Notes: generated by a model from the sequence alone, not told the origin. Positions 46,666 through 58,949 are shown, numbered from the stretch's first letter. The stretch is DNA of 64,000 bases from Mercurialis annua (GCF_937616625.2 NC_065570.1:71575665-71639664); one strand, 5' to 3'. A program made the numbers and translations.

Positions 46666-48519
46666 ATCTCTCTGTTGTGTGTGAAAATTAAGCTCTTAGA
46701 GACTAGTCGTCCGTTGCATTTTCGTCTGTAATGGGATGTGAATCGGGTGTTCATTGCTAATAAAATTCGAGATAGTCTCATTTCCTGTCTTTTTGTACAT
46801 GGCATCACCTTTAGATGAATGTGACTCTTCCTCATTGCTGTGCTTAAATGATATATGATGTTATGTATTTCTGCTATTTCATTATGTGTTTGAAATTAGT
46901 TTTAATTTGTGATCGTTTTCTTTCAAACTAATTCAATCAACGTTTTTCGTTTCAAAAACATATTGGAAACTTGATGTTTCATTTTAACATATAAAACTTT
47001 GAAATGCTACTGTTTTGCCGTATCTAGGTACAAGTGTTATGTCTTTCCGTATTTGTATACGCCTTGCATAACTTTCAATTTTCAAACTCTAATTTTGGAT
47101 CTGTTAAATCGGTATCTGTCCTTGTCCTTGGTGGTTGGGCTAATCAAATCACACGGAATCATGAAGCTTGATTTGGTGAGCAGATTGGTGAATTATAATA
47201 ATTTAACTAAGGTTTTCAGCAACGTATCAATTGTAGTGGTGTGAGAGTTTTGAAAGCAATGGTTCTTTACTTTTGCTTTTAGCAGCCTTCCTCTTTTAAC
47301 TTCTTTTAGCAAGGGATAGAAATATGGCCAAATGTCTTAAAAAGGTCAAACTTTTCATAAAAATTTCACAAAAGTCCTGACCTTCTATTTATCTATTTTT
47401 CAATTTTCAAGTCATTTTTTAGTTTTTTCCCAGTACCTCTACTTACAATCTTTTGACCGTACTATTTTTACCATTAAGTTTCTCATAGTGCTTTAGTGGT
47501 ACAGTCGAGCCTAGTTCTAAATACTGGTAAATCTGAACTTTATTCGATTTTAAAATCTAAAACTTTAAATTTAATTCGAATTCGTTCGAGTTTTATTTTA
47601 GGAGTTCAATCGAACTTAGTAGAATAATTTATATTCAAAATTGACTCGATTCAGTTTATAAATATATATATATACTCTAAATTTCATCCGAACTTGTTTT
47701 GAGTTTTATTTTAGGAGTTTAAACTCGAACTTGGTAAAATAATTAAAATTCGAAATTACTCGATTCAATTTAATTATCTATATAAATATGTAATTTTAAA
47801 TTTTAACATAAAAATAAAAATATTATCTTAAATATATAATTTTAAAGAGTAAAAAATAAACTAATCAAAATTTAATTATGCTCGCGAGTCCAAACTGATT
47901 ATCTTGATATTTGAACTCGACTTAATAGTTAATCTGAGTTGTTCGCGTTCTAGCTTGTCTCAAATATTTTTTAAGTCAATGTTAAATAGTTGTGAATTAG
48001 GTCGAACATCCCAATGATAAAGTAAGTTTCTTGATCATACAATTAGAAGAAAAACAGAATTTTGATCGAGTAATAGCTTTTTTCCCTTTCACATATCACA
48101 TATGAAATGCGGTCATCTTTCACATCATCGATATCACTATATATCAGCGTGTAGTTTTCTTCTCTAAATGCATTAGTTATCATCATTTATTGTGGAAAAT
48201 TATAAGCTGCCGCTAGAAGATCAACACCGCTTTATTTTTTTTTATCATCACTTTTCATTTATTTCTTGTTGTAAATCATAAATTTGCAAGTTTTATTTAT
48301 CAACTAAAATCATCTTTATTCGTTTATTTATTAAATTTTTATCTTTTTATCGTAAATCATAATACATAAATATTATTTATCAACTAAAATCATCTTTATT
48401 CGTGTTGTTTGCATAAAAATAATCCGCCATTCGAATCTTTTAATTTACGATTGGGTTCTGTCTCAATTTGATGCTCTAATCGGTTAAGTCGATCAGGTCT
48501 CGCAGAACATGTTTTGCAA
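46666..48519. other. Intergenic region with a MITE half-copy
   Basis: Contains the 3' end of the preceding gene. At 47326-47390 there is a single inverted-repeat end (GGCCAAATGTCTTAAAAAGG, then TTTCACAAAAGTCCTGACC) matching the left end of the element at 58106; the partner end is missing. The stretch 47510-47960 has duplicated ACTCGATTCAATTTA-like segments and may be a worn repeat. Confidence 0.5.
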
Positions 48520-48715
48520 ACAAATCATGCAAACTTGTCTCGCAAACCAGTCTTACAAACAAGTCTCACAAACTTGTCTCGCAAACTAACTTGTCTCGCA
48601 AACTAACTTGTTCCGCAAGCGAACTTGTTCCGCAGTCGAAGTTGTTCCGCAAGCGAAGTTGTTTCGCAAACTTGATTCGCGAATTTCATATGCAAACTTG
48701 TTCCGTAAAAAAAAT
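48520..48715. repeat. Degenerate minisatellite
   Basis: Around ten imperfect copies of a 15-20 bp unit of the form GCAAACTTGTCTC or GCAAGCGAACTTGTTCC. The 5' half favours CTCGCAAACTAACTTGT and the 3' half favours TTCCGCAAGCGAAGTTG, suggesting local expansion and divergence. Confidence 0.75.
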
Positions 48716-50248
48716 AAAAGTAACCAAACTATACTAAATTTAACAGTATCGATCCGGAGGTTAAGAAATCTAAGCGGGATTGATATCCATCTATTCCTAA
48801 GTTAACCAATCGTAGGGATTGAGAATAGAAAAGCACATGATTTTGAATTGGTTTTTGTTGATTGATTTGAGTTGTCTCTTTATTAATGAAAAACATGATC
48901 TATTTACAGAGACAAATTCCCATGATAGAGAAAATAAAATGAATTAGAACTGAACAACTAAAGAAAATCTATTGTAGTGAGACATAAAGTTTTTATTTTG
49001 ATTTATCCAAAAACTAACTAATAAATAATTAAAAAATAGATAAATAGCTCTTGTGCTCAAAAAACCGAATTAGCTCACATGAGCTCTTTTTTGGACCGGT
49101 GTAAACACATTTATTTATTAAATTTATTGCCATAGCTCATTGGAAACTTCTTTGTCCCTAATAATCAACGTTTACATGTGACAACATTTAACAATGGATA
49201 GGGGCTTGTATGTAAGATAGGCTGGTTGTAATTGTCATGACTCATAAGATCTAACTAGAGCTTGTAAAAAGCGGTAGGATTTGAGGGTTTGCCCAGTTCT
49301 AACGGTTTCTGTGGTTTTCACGGTTTCTTCTGGTTCAAACGAATTGAATTGGAAATCCGAGCTTTAAGTAAGAATTGAACCGGGGAGACCTTTACAGTCG
49401 TATCGGTCGAACCGGTTAGCCTGATCCGGTTCCTAAAACCATGTTATATATGTAATCCTTCAAAAAGATTCGAAATATCCATTGGATATTCTAAAGTTTT
49501 TTTTATTTCATAGAGTAGTGTTAATTAAACACAAAATTATTAAAGCACACTTAGAAACTAATCATATTAATATTAAATGTGCATTTTGATTTGTGCAAGT
49601 CATTAATTTATAGATTTATTTCACGAAGTTATAAGGAATAATTTAATAATATTAATATAAATTAACTATAATTAACAGCATTCTTAATTTGTATAAAAAT
49701 GTTGTGTTTTTATGAGATGGAGATGAAGTGAGTATTTAGGGGCGTTTGGCTTAACTATGAGTGAAATTTTTCGCTTTTACTTTTCAAAAGGTTCTATTTA
49801 AACGTTTGATAATTTTTTTAAAAAAAAATGTTACTAGTTTTTTCTAACCCCCAACGGATATTGTTGGACAAATTATATTTTAATTTTTTTTACCAACAAT
49901 TGATAGCTGTTTTGATTTATATTATAGTAGATATAATTAAATAATTTTCAAAATTAGTAATAGAATTATTAAATAATTTAAAATTAAACATTTTTTTTAT
50001 TTAACTTTATATATTTTATTAAATATAATACAATATATTTATTATATAAAAAATAATTATATCTTTTCAAGTAATTTAATACATCGACAGTAATAATAAA
50101 TAAAATCCAAAAACGTGTATTGTCTATCGGCTGACAAGTTCAGTAATCAACAATATATATTAGCTATTAGCTCGAAGTAGCGGCCGAACCAAAATGACCT
50201 TAAAAGACCTTTAATCATCTAAATAAATTCATCAAACCCAAACATATA
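48716..50248. other. AT-rich intergenic region
   Basis: No gene is seen. The segment 49255-49445, rich in CGGTTTC, GAACCGG and GGTTCGA words, resembles one end of a worn hAT-type element. Confidence 0.4.
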
Positions 50249-50533
50249 CTCCCTCCGATCCATAATATTTATCACATTTGACTTTGGTACAAGAATTAAG
50301 AAAATAATTAATATGTCTTAATTTGTAAACACTTTTACTAAGTTAACCCTACATTGAAACTTGTTTTCATTTATGACTACCATTTTTATTTGTTTATTGT
50401 ATTCTTTCAATAAATTAATTGGGGGGCAAATATGGAAAAATAGCAATTAATGCTCTCTTGATATTATAACATGACAAATATTATGGACCAACACAATTTT
50501 TCAAATACGACAAATATTATGGACCGGAGGGAG
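50249..50533. mobile_element. Stowaway MITE
   Basis: The inverted ends CTCCCTCCGATCCATAATAT and CTCCCTCCGGTCCATAATAT (the second read on the minus strand) are flanked by TA on both sides (50247-50248 and 50534-50535). The CTCCCTCC terminus and TA duplication define plant Stowaway elements of the Tc1/mariner superfamily. Length 285 bp, no coding capacity. Confidence 0.9.
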
Positions 50534-50624
50534 TACATGTTAGTCTGATTCAATATTGTGACATCTTAGGTTGTGCTTTTTAAATTTTGAATATTTTTCA
50601 ACCAAACATATCAAATTAAATTAA

Positions 50625-50933
50625 GGGTTAATATATAAAAAACATGAACTTTACACGTTTTCTCATTTTAACCACGCAGTTTAAATTTTTTCATTTTCAT
50701 GCACAAACTATCACTTTTTCCTAAATTCATGCACGATGCTGAGGTAGCATTCATTTTATTGGTGTATAATGACCTCCACCTCAACAAATTGCACCAATGG
50801 AGCCGTGACATCTCAGCACCGTGCATGAATTTCAGAAAAAGTGGTAATTCGTGCATGAAAATGAGAAGATTTAAACTGCGTGATTAAAATGAGAAAACAT
50901 ATAAAGGTTGGTGAATTTTTATGACATTAACCC
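50625..50933. mobile_element. Mutator-like MITE, almost fully palindromic
   Basis: 309 bp, ends GGGTTAAT in inverted orientation, exact 9-bp duplication TTAAATTAA at 50616-50624 and 50934-50942. The arms pair along most of their length around ACGCAGTTTAAA and TTTTCATGCAC, so both strands carry nearly the same 62-codon open frame (50668-50856 minus, 50699-50887 plus). These frames are by-products of the symmetry. Confidence 0.88.
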
Positions 50934-51143
50934 TTAAATTAATGAACATAATTGAATTCAAATTTTGAGCCTTGCGTAAAATAGTTACCTGAATAAATCT
51001 GGAGTTTTTGACGGATTAGTGCCTATAAAATTAAAAAAATTCATTTTTATGCCTGTGAAAAAAATTAATTTCCATTTAATGTTTGGGTCCACTCAATCAC
51101 CGATCCATGATTGCAGATTGAGTGGCAATAGATCGTGGATTGG

Positions 51144-52562
51144 GGGTTTTTGATATTTTTGTTCTCCCTAACAAGGGGGAATTCCTATTTTGTGCCTCAG
51201 GCCACAAAAATTCTATTTTTGTGCCTGAGGCACACCAGCCCGCAATGGCTAATAACGGGCTGGATACCAGCCCGCAATGGCTGTTTGCGGGCTGGTCTCT
51301 CCCCATGATTGGGGAGAGAGTAAATACACTCTCTCTCCAATCACGGGGAGATATTTTTTTTTAAAATTTATATACTATTTAAATTTATATATATTATATA
51401 AATTAATGTGTAGATTTTTTAAATTTATATATATTATATAAATTAATGTGTAGATTTTTTAAATTTATATATATTATATAAAAAAAATAGTTAAATTGTT
51501 GAATCAAAAATTTAAATTTTGTATGATTAATTTTTAAAAGTCTAACAAATAATAAAAATAGAAAAGAAATGACGATTAATAAAAAAGATGATTTTAAACT
51601 TACCATATATAAAAGAGAAACATTGAAAAAGGTAAGCAATAATACACCAAATTTTTTCACCATAATTTACACATTAATTTTAGAAGTCCAACAAATAATA
51701 AATGAAAAAAATGGCAATTAATAAAACTATTCTACAATTTCGATATTAAAAAAGAATTGAGCGTTTTTCCGAGTAATATGTAAGCGATAAAGATAAATTA
51801 ATAATAGAATTATACATAATAATAAACAAACCATAACCCATAATTAAATTAATTTTTTTATAATTTTAGTATCTCAATTATTAAACGTATTTATGTAATT
51901 TAATTTTTAATTTTATAAAGTATAATATAATTATAATTATAATTTTATCAAACTCCAAAATTTGTACAGAAAAACTCCGCATTACATAAATTCTCTATAA
52001 ATAATAATTTGTAGTTCATACGGAATTCACGAATACCATTGAATTGAAAAAATTATTTTATATAAAAATGAATAGATTCAAACAACATTTCCATGCAAGC
52101 ACAAACGTCATACTTCGATATAAAATTTGCTATGCTCAAATTTATCGCATCATTTCGCTAAGTCACGTCTATATTCATCAAATCATGTCTAGGTTCATTC
52201 TCCAACAGTAACCATTTCCATTATTACAAATAAAAACAACACGCATATGAATGTTTCCATTCCCTCATCTCAAACAAATATTACAAAAACATCAAAACTC
52301 CCACTTCAAATAGGGGATGCTGCCCGCAATGGCTGTTTGCGGGCAGCATTAACTGGCCCGCAATTAGCCATTGCGGGCCAGTTAAACACCATGATTAAGG
52401 GTGATTAACTGGCCCGCAATGGCTAATTGCGGGCCAATTAATGCTGCCCGCAAACAGCCATTGCGGGCAGGTGGGCCCCAGGCACAAATCTGGAAATTTT
52501 GTGCTCTGGGGCACAAAATTGGAATTCGCCCTATAAGGGGGGAACAAAAATATCAAAAACCT
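51144..52562. mobile_element. Second palindrome-array Mutator-like element, nested
   Basis: 1419 bp, termini [G/A]GGTTTTTGATATTTTTGTT in inverted orientation, exact 9-bp duplication GTGGATTGG at 51135-51143 and 52563-52571. Hairpins on the left: 51221-51233, 51235-51263, 51267-51295, 51297-51318. On the right: 52317-52349, 52349-52385, 52405-52441 (imperfect), 52444-52470. Most share arms on GCCCGCAA with 5-7-base loops such as TGGCTGT. The arm words differ completely from the element at 11140, yet the terminal bases and layout agree, and the CCCCATGATTGGGG hairpin recurs. No transposase or credible gene lies inside. Confidence 0.88.
51378..51483. repeat. 41-bp tandem repeat, about 2.5 copies
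   Basis: Consecutive near-identical copies of an AT-rich unit containing AATTAATGTGTAGATTTTTT lie inside the second palindrome element, next to its left hairpins. Confidence 0.75.
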
Positions 52563-53040
52563 GTGGATTGGTGTGAAGAAGCAATCTGCAACCTATGTTT
52601 GCAGATTGTTTCTAAATTGTTTGGTTAATTTATCTTTTTGATATTCAACTTATACCAATGATTATTAATTTTTTTTTATTATCAATATGAAATATGGTTA
52701 ATGGTCTCCTCAATCATTTATTTTTTTTAATTTATACAATGTTTTTTTTAAACTTTTCAAAAAACTTAACGATCAAATACTCGATTAAACTCGATTACTT
52801 ACGTATTATTTAAGTGTAAATTTAATTATAAGTGTCCGAGCAAGCAGGTCGTAGTTATAGAATTTTAAAATTTAAATTTTAATAATCGGTTTTGAATGGA
52901 ACAAATAAAGTTTATAAGGTAAATAGATTATAAATTAATATATAAATGTACATCTCTAAATGTAGAGTTAAAAGTTTCGGATAAAACCTTGATATTAAAA
53001 TGTCGAAAATTGAAAGTTTCGACGTAATTCAAAAGTATAT

Positions 53041-53186
53041 AAGTTAATATATATATATATATACATATATAAAAATTAAAAAAAAGGAAAAAAAGAAAAG
53101 GAAAGAGGTGTGGAGTATGGGTGGGGATGAATAAAGTTTAGAGATTAAATTGAACTTTTTTCTTTTCTTTTTATTTATTTATTTAT

Positions 53187-53244
<58 letters not shown>
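53041..53244. repeat. (AT)n microsatellites in the foldback core
   Basis: Runs of TA at about 53048-53072 and 53190-53245 flank a purine-rich segment (AAAGGAAAAAAAGAAAAG) and a TTTA run. They form the spacer between the two foldback arms. Confidence 0.85.
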
Positions 53245-53247
<3 letters not shown>

Positions 53248-53876
53248 TAATTTATATACTTTTATATTACGTCGAAATTTTCAAATTTCGACATTTTAAT
53301 TTCGGGGTTTATCCGAAATTTTTAACTCTACATTTAGAGATGTATATTGATTTATTAATTTCTATTCTGTTTACCTTCTAAACTTTATTTGTTCTTTCAA
53401 AATTGATTATTAAAATTTAAATTCCTAAATTTAAATTTTAAATTTTTATAATTAGGCCTACTTCCGAATACACCTATAAATTATATTTACACTTAAATAA
53501 TACGTAAGTAATCGAGTTTAAGCGAGTATTTGATCGTTAAGATAAAAAAATAAAATAAAAGAAACATTATATAAGTTAAAGAATGAAGGATTGAGGAGAC
53601 CATTAACCATATTTCATATTGATAATAAAAATAAAAATAAGAAAGAATTAATAAATTATTAATTTAAGTTAAGTATTCAAAAGATAAATTAGCCAAATAA
53701 TTTATAAACAATCCGCAAATATAGATTGCGGATTGCTTCGCGGTCTATTATCACGCAAGATCGCGGATTGGATGGACTTAGGCATTAAATGAGAATTAAT
53801 TTTTTCACAGATATAAAAATGAAATTTGCTAATTTCCGTAGGCGCTAATCCATGAGAAACCCAGAAATCTGAGTCA

Positions 53877-54045
53877 TGGGCTGAACCCATTACTATATGC
53901 TCATTGGCCTACAGAAAAAATAGTGTGATACCAAGTGTAATGCGGTGCGTTTTGGGTAAAAAAGTGGGTCACGTGCTTAGACCTAGACCTATAAACTTCT
54001 TACCAGTTTCATTTTTTCACCCGCAGAATCAGAGATATAGGGTTT
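53877..54045 (+). promoter_or_regulatory. S29 promoter motifs: site II and telo-box
   Basis: TGGGCT at 53877-53882 is a site II element and TAGGGTTT at 54038-54045 is a telo-box in inverted orientation. Their combination is typical of plant ribosomal protein promoters. Both lie between the foldback transposon and the start codon. Confidence 0.6.
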
Positions 54046-54100
54046 TAAGCTCTCCATAGAGGCGGCTTGAAGCAAAGTTAATCTCTGAAGTCAGACAACA

Positions 54101-54689
<589 letters not shown>

Positions 54690-56655
54690 CTGTCCGGTGG
54701 ATCTGTTATTGATTTCGCTAGACTGATCAAGCATGGTGCTGAGAAGATTTCTCTTTTTTTCCTCTCTTGTTCTTTCTAGTGATGTAATGCCGGATTATGA
54801 ATATCTAAATTTAGTATGAGATGTTTAAAATTTCAACAGCAGTACAGTAATTTTGTTCCCTGGATTTTACTTAAAAATATCCACCACGTATTCTGATGTT
54901 TTTCTCTTAATTCTGTATCATTTTTTGTTTATTATTTAATATGGATGATTCTGTAGAAAGGTAATATGTTAGCCTAATGTTGGTTTGGTTTGGGTGTCTG
55001 CTTCTTCTCGTAAACTATTGTTTTGATATCGAAACTTCTACACCGTGTTCCCCTGTTCCTTCTACGTCCTGTTTACTTTTAATGTGCCGCTGTTGATGCT
55101 ATATCGTTCATATGTGCATGTTTTTCTGGTTTGGGTTGGCATACAGTACCTTTTTGATTCAGTAAAGAACGAGTTTGATAGACGTATTTGTAAGTTATCC
55201 GCAGTAGCCTCCAGCCTCACATTCTGATTGATTATTTTTGCTCTCAGTATGTATTTTATGGCATTTCCTTTCAATAGACAGTAACATGACAAATTTATAT
55301 CTGATTGCTTGCATACTTCGAACTTCAAAGCACATGCTTTTTCGCTTGCTTCCATGCTTAAAATTGACTAGAAGCACATAGCCCATAATGCTGTTAGTGC
55401 TATGGAATGTTTGAATCAACAAGTATGTAGTCATCGTATGTGCCATGTCTCAACTTGTTAATGATGTCCAGATAAATTGACTGGTAAGTAACTAATTATT
55501 AGCAGTATTTATTTTCCTTTTATTATTAAAAAATAATTTTTATCAATATTTAAATAATTTTTTTCTAATTTGTTGTTTACTACGTACTCTTTCCTTTTCA
55601 TTTTTAGAAGACTCACTTTCCATTTGGGTATGTTCCATTTTGAAAATTCTATTTCTATTTTTATAATAATTTTACATTAAATTTCTTTTTTAGCTTTCTT
55701 TTGTAGTCTATGTTAAAATATTGTATTTTTTAAAAAGAACTTCACTAACATTAAGAAGGGTGATGTGGGAACATATTTTATTAACTGTGTTTTTAATATT
55801 TGTTTGAAATGAAATGAGAGTTTTAAGATGTAACGGAGTGAATATTATTTTTATAGTATTATCTTTTGAAGCATTCCTATGCCAAATGAGAAATTGTATT
55901 AATACGAAAAAATTTAATTACATGCACCAGTATTGTCAGTTTTAAAGCATTTCCTAAATACATTATGAAAAAAAAAAAATTGACTCAAAGAAAAACAAAA
56001 TGCTTCAACAGGAAATTCTGAACTCTGGAAAATTCATAAAGCTCCAAATAGAGAGCGAAATTTGAAGTTGGTAAAATTCATAAAGCTGTTTACGTATCGA
56101 ACCCTGTAACTGTTGCATGCAAAGCGAGCCGTCCACCACATTACCTTTAATCAGATTAATTTATTTTCAAAAAATTTGTGTGTTTTGCGCTAAAGAACAG
56201 AATAGCTTGGGTTTTGGCAATTGGCGCTAAAGCTATAGTAGCAGTAAACGTGCCCAGCGGCTCGCATTCCACCGCAGTGGTGTGATTACAGAGCATTTAT
56301 GACTTCTCAATGATTCTCCATTGTTTCTGCTGCTCATTTATTTCTACATTACAAAACCCAAATTTACTCCTTCTTCTCCAGCAGAGTAAGACAATAATAC
56401 CCACATGCTTTCTTTTATTATCATCACTCCCCTTCTTAAATACCATTTCAATTATTATTTTATTTTTTTTCAAAAACATACATCCATTATTCAGATCCTC
56501 CTTTCTTATCTCCACGGATTTTCTGCTTGACTTTCATATTCTTTTTTTATTTATATTTTTTGTCACTTTTCTCTTTCTTAAAAAGTTAGAAAATTCTTGC
56601 ATTTTGGGTTTGAAGAGACGGGTCGGCGAGTTTCTTCTTCCGATTTTATCACATT
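54690..56655. other. Intergenic region downstream of S29
   Basis: Contains the S29 3' end and AT-rich sequence. A worn Stowaway-like repeat may lie at 55585-55855 (TACTCTTTCC on the left, GGAGTGAATA on the right). Open frames at about 55045-55450 and 56310-56717 show no domains; the latter overlaps the start of the next gene in another frame. Confidence 0.4.
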
Positions 56656-57434
56656 ATGAAGGTTTCGGGGATCTGGGTTTTGTATTTTGTTGTTGGGACA
56701 GCTTTAATGTTCTTTAATTTCTCTTGCGCCACTGCATCAGCTAGCTTCTCAATTTCTGGTAAGTAACCGTTTCTTCACTTGTGTGCTTTTGTTTACATTA
56801 CCATTTGAAGACATGAAACTTTGTTTGTTTGTTTCTTATGTCAGGCGAAATATCATGCCTTACAGAATTTTGTGTTGTCTTTATCTGTTTTTTTGTTGTC
56901 TGAAATTTCCTTTTTCAGGCTATTTGATTTTACTTTCTTATTTGAGTTTAATCATAGTAAAAACAAACTGTTCAGGTGAAAATGAAAAAGTTATTCTTCT
57001 AATTGAGAACGCTAACACATTATTTCAGATATGGTGCTCATGGACAGGGGTGGGGAAATGATAATGGCAGCAACAAACAGGAAGCTCAAGGTACAACAAA
57101 GTCAAAACCATTTTAATTCAATCTGCAAAAATGTACATTGTTTAAGCTGTTTTAAAGGCCATAATGTGAATTTATTTTTGTTTAGTTATTAATACTGTGA
57201 TTTAAGCTTTGTTATTTCTTGAAATTGCAGGAGAAAAGCTACAATCCGAGCGTTATGAAGAAGAAGAAGCGCGATGCTGGATTGTTCAATCTAGATGATT
57301 ATCATCCGATAGATCCAGTTCCAAGTTCAAAGGCTTCCATAAAACCTGGACCGATCGAGCACGGGACTCCTCTGAACCCATTTATTCCCAAGCCTTCTCC
57401 TCCGAGCCCTGCTCCTCCGAAGAAGGTCGGTTAG
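56656..57434 (+). CDS. Putative secreted peptide precursor
   Basis: Three exons (56656-56758, 57029-57090, 57231-57434) in phase give 122 residues. The N-terminus MKVSGIWVLYFVVGTALMFF is a signal peptide, ending near CATASA. A short conserved-looking middle follows (DRGGEMIMAATNRKLKEKSY), then a dibasic KKKKRD site and the C-terminal DDYHPIDPVPSSKAS, PGPIEHGTPLNPFIPKP and PSPPSPAPP. An acidic-Asp-Tyr followed by Pro-rich sequence is the context for tyrosine sulfation and proline hydroxylation, as in PSY, CIF and RGF peptide hormones, but the sequence fits none of these motifs. I therefore call it only a candidate signalling peptide or small wall protein. All splice sites are standard. Confidence 0.72.
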
Positions 57435-57979
57435 CTTAACTTTCCAGGTGATGTATGATAATAACATGAAGAATTGTGCTTCAGTACTTGCTAATGTTGT
57501 TTCTAGTGGTTTGTTTATTGTATGGTGTGCATAAGCCAGATGAAACTATAGGCAGTCTGCTTTCACATATATATAAAGATTACTATAAAACTGCAAGCTT
57601 ATGTTATGTCATATTTTAACTGCTCTCCATCTGCACCTTAGTTCTAATGTGATTGTGTATGTAAATGGAACCATTTCTCCACCAAGTAAGTGAACCTCCG
57701 TTTTTATAGTACACATATATACTTTTTCTTCCTAATTGTAGCAAATAGAAAATGGGGAAATGACATATTTTACAAGAATAAGTTATGATTGTTGAGTTGA
57801 AGAATTTCAGAAGCGGTTTCAAAAATAGAACCGAAAAGTCAAAATGGAACGTCAAAACATTAGACAGAAGAAGTTTTTGTACAATATAGATACCACATAT
57901 ACCAGTATTAATCTTAGCAGCAAATTAAGAAAAAATATATATGTGGTAGTTGGTTTCGATATCTGCTTCTTTTTAGCAA
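57435..57979. other. 3' region of the peptide gene
   Basis: Non-coding, AT-rich sequence; no repeat or gene is evident. Confidence 0.4.
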
Positions 57980-58105
57980 AGTCGCAACCTGTTAAAGGTG
58001 CTAGGTGCACTTAAAGCGCGAGGCTTCATGTAGTTCCAGGCGCTAGGGGCCAAAAGAAAACACTTGTCCGAGTGAATATAGGTACATATATATATATATA
58101 AAAAT

Positions 58106-58463
58106 GGCCAAATGTCGTAAAAAGGCCAAACCTTTTATAAAAGTTTCACAAAAGTCCCGACTTTTCAATTTTGTCGATTTTGGCCAAAAACAAATTATTT
58201 GGTTTCAATTGTGACCAACTCTCAATTTGATTTCAATTTGCCTATGTGACGCATATGTGGCGCCTATGTGGCATGTTAAATATTGAAATGTCAGGACTTT
58301 TGTGAAACCAAATAATCCATTTTTGGCCAAAATCGACAAAATTGAAAGGTCAAGACTTTTGTGAAACCAAATAATCAGTTTTTGGCCAAAATCGACAAAA
58401 TTGAAAGGTCAGGACTTTTGTGAAATTTTTGTGAAAAGTTTGGCCTTTTTTCAACATTTAGCC
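58106..58463. mobile_element. Mutator-like MITE
   Basis: 358 bp with inverted ends GGC[C/T]AAATGT, then AAAAAGGCCAAAC, and an exact 9-bp duplication TATAAAAAT at 58097-58105 and 58464-58472. The right arm contains a tandem duplication of about 58 bp (about 58301-58358 and 58359-58416) built around TTTTGGCCAAAATCGACAAA, so the arms are unequal. A half-copy of the same family lies at 47326. Confidence 0.88.
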
Positions 58464-58949
58464 TATAAAAATTAATATTTTGATAATAAATATATGCATA
58501 TATAATAAAATATATGCTTCTAAGTTCTAACAAAATAACAAATCTAAGAGTCTATTTAATTCAGCTGGTAGATGATAGTTGATAGACAATATTTGTTTGA
58601 TGAAACATGAATACTGTTATAGTTGATATATTAAATGATCTAATTCCTCCTTGGAACTATTTTATTTAGGGATCTAATGGAATTCATTTACAAATGAATT
58701 CTACCGTTTTAAATGAAAGCATGCAAGTTATAGAATTGGAGTGAGTATTGTATTATCATTTTTATTATTATATATAAATAAATTGATAAATAATAAAAAG
58801 AGTATTAATATAATAGATGTTTTATAAAATAAATAAATTGTAAAATAATTAATTAGTACTATTAAAGATAATAATTTAAATAATCAATTAATATCATATT
58901 ATATAAAAAATATTAAAATAATTCATTTATAACATTTTTTAATATATTA

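Larger units (their letters stand above)
51002..53862. mobile_element. Large foldback Mutator-like element, interrupted
   Basis: Two long inverted arms, 51002-51143 plus 52563-53040 on the left and about 53245-53862 on the right, can be aligned almost end to end; a TA-rich core with (AT)n runs lies between. Matching blocks include GGATTAGTGCC/GGATTAGCGCC near the ends, TTTGCAGATTGTTT/TTTGCGGATTGTTT, and ACGTATTATTTAAGTGTAAA further in. The flanks ATAAATCTG (50993-51001) and AGAAATCTG (53863-53871) match at 8 of 9 bases, suggesting an older insertion. Without the nested element it is about 1.43 kb. The right end lies 238 bp before the S29 start codon. Confidence 0.8.

Noticed and set aside
50668..50887. 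Two 62-codon open frames, one on each strand
   Set aside because: They are mirror images caused by the palindromic MITE and have no independent support.
52401..52628. 75-codon frame across the right palindrome array
   Set aside because: It runs over hairpins, the element boundary and host sequence; it cannot be a conserved gene.
56310..56717. 135-codon plus-strand frame rich in Phe and Leu
   Set aside because: It translates a pyrimidine-rich leader and the first exon of the peptide gene in another frame; the in-phase three-exon model is better.
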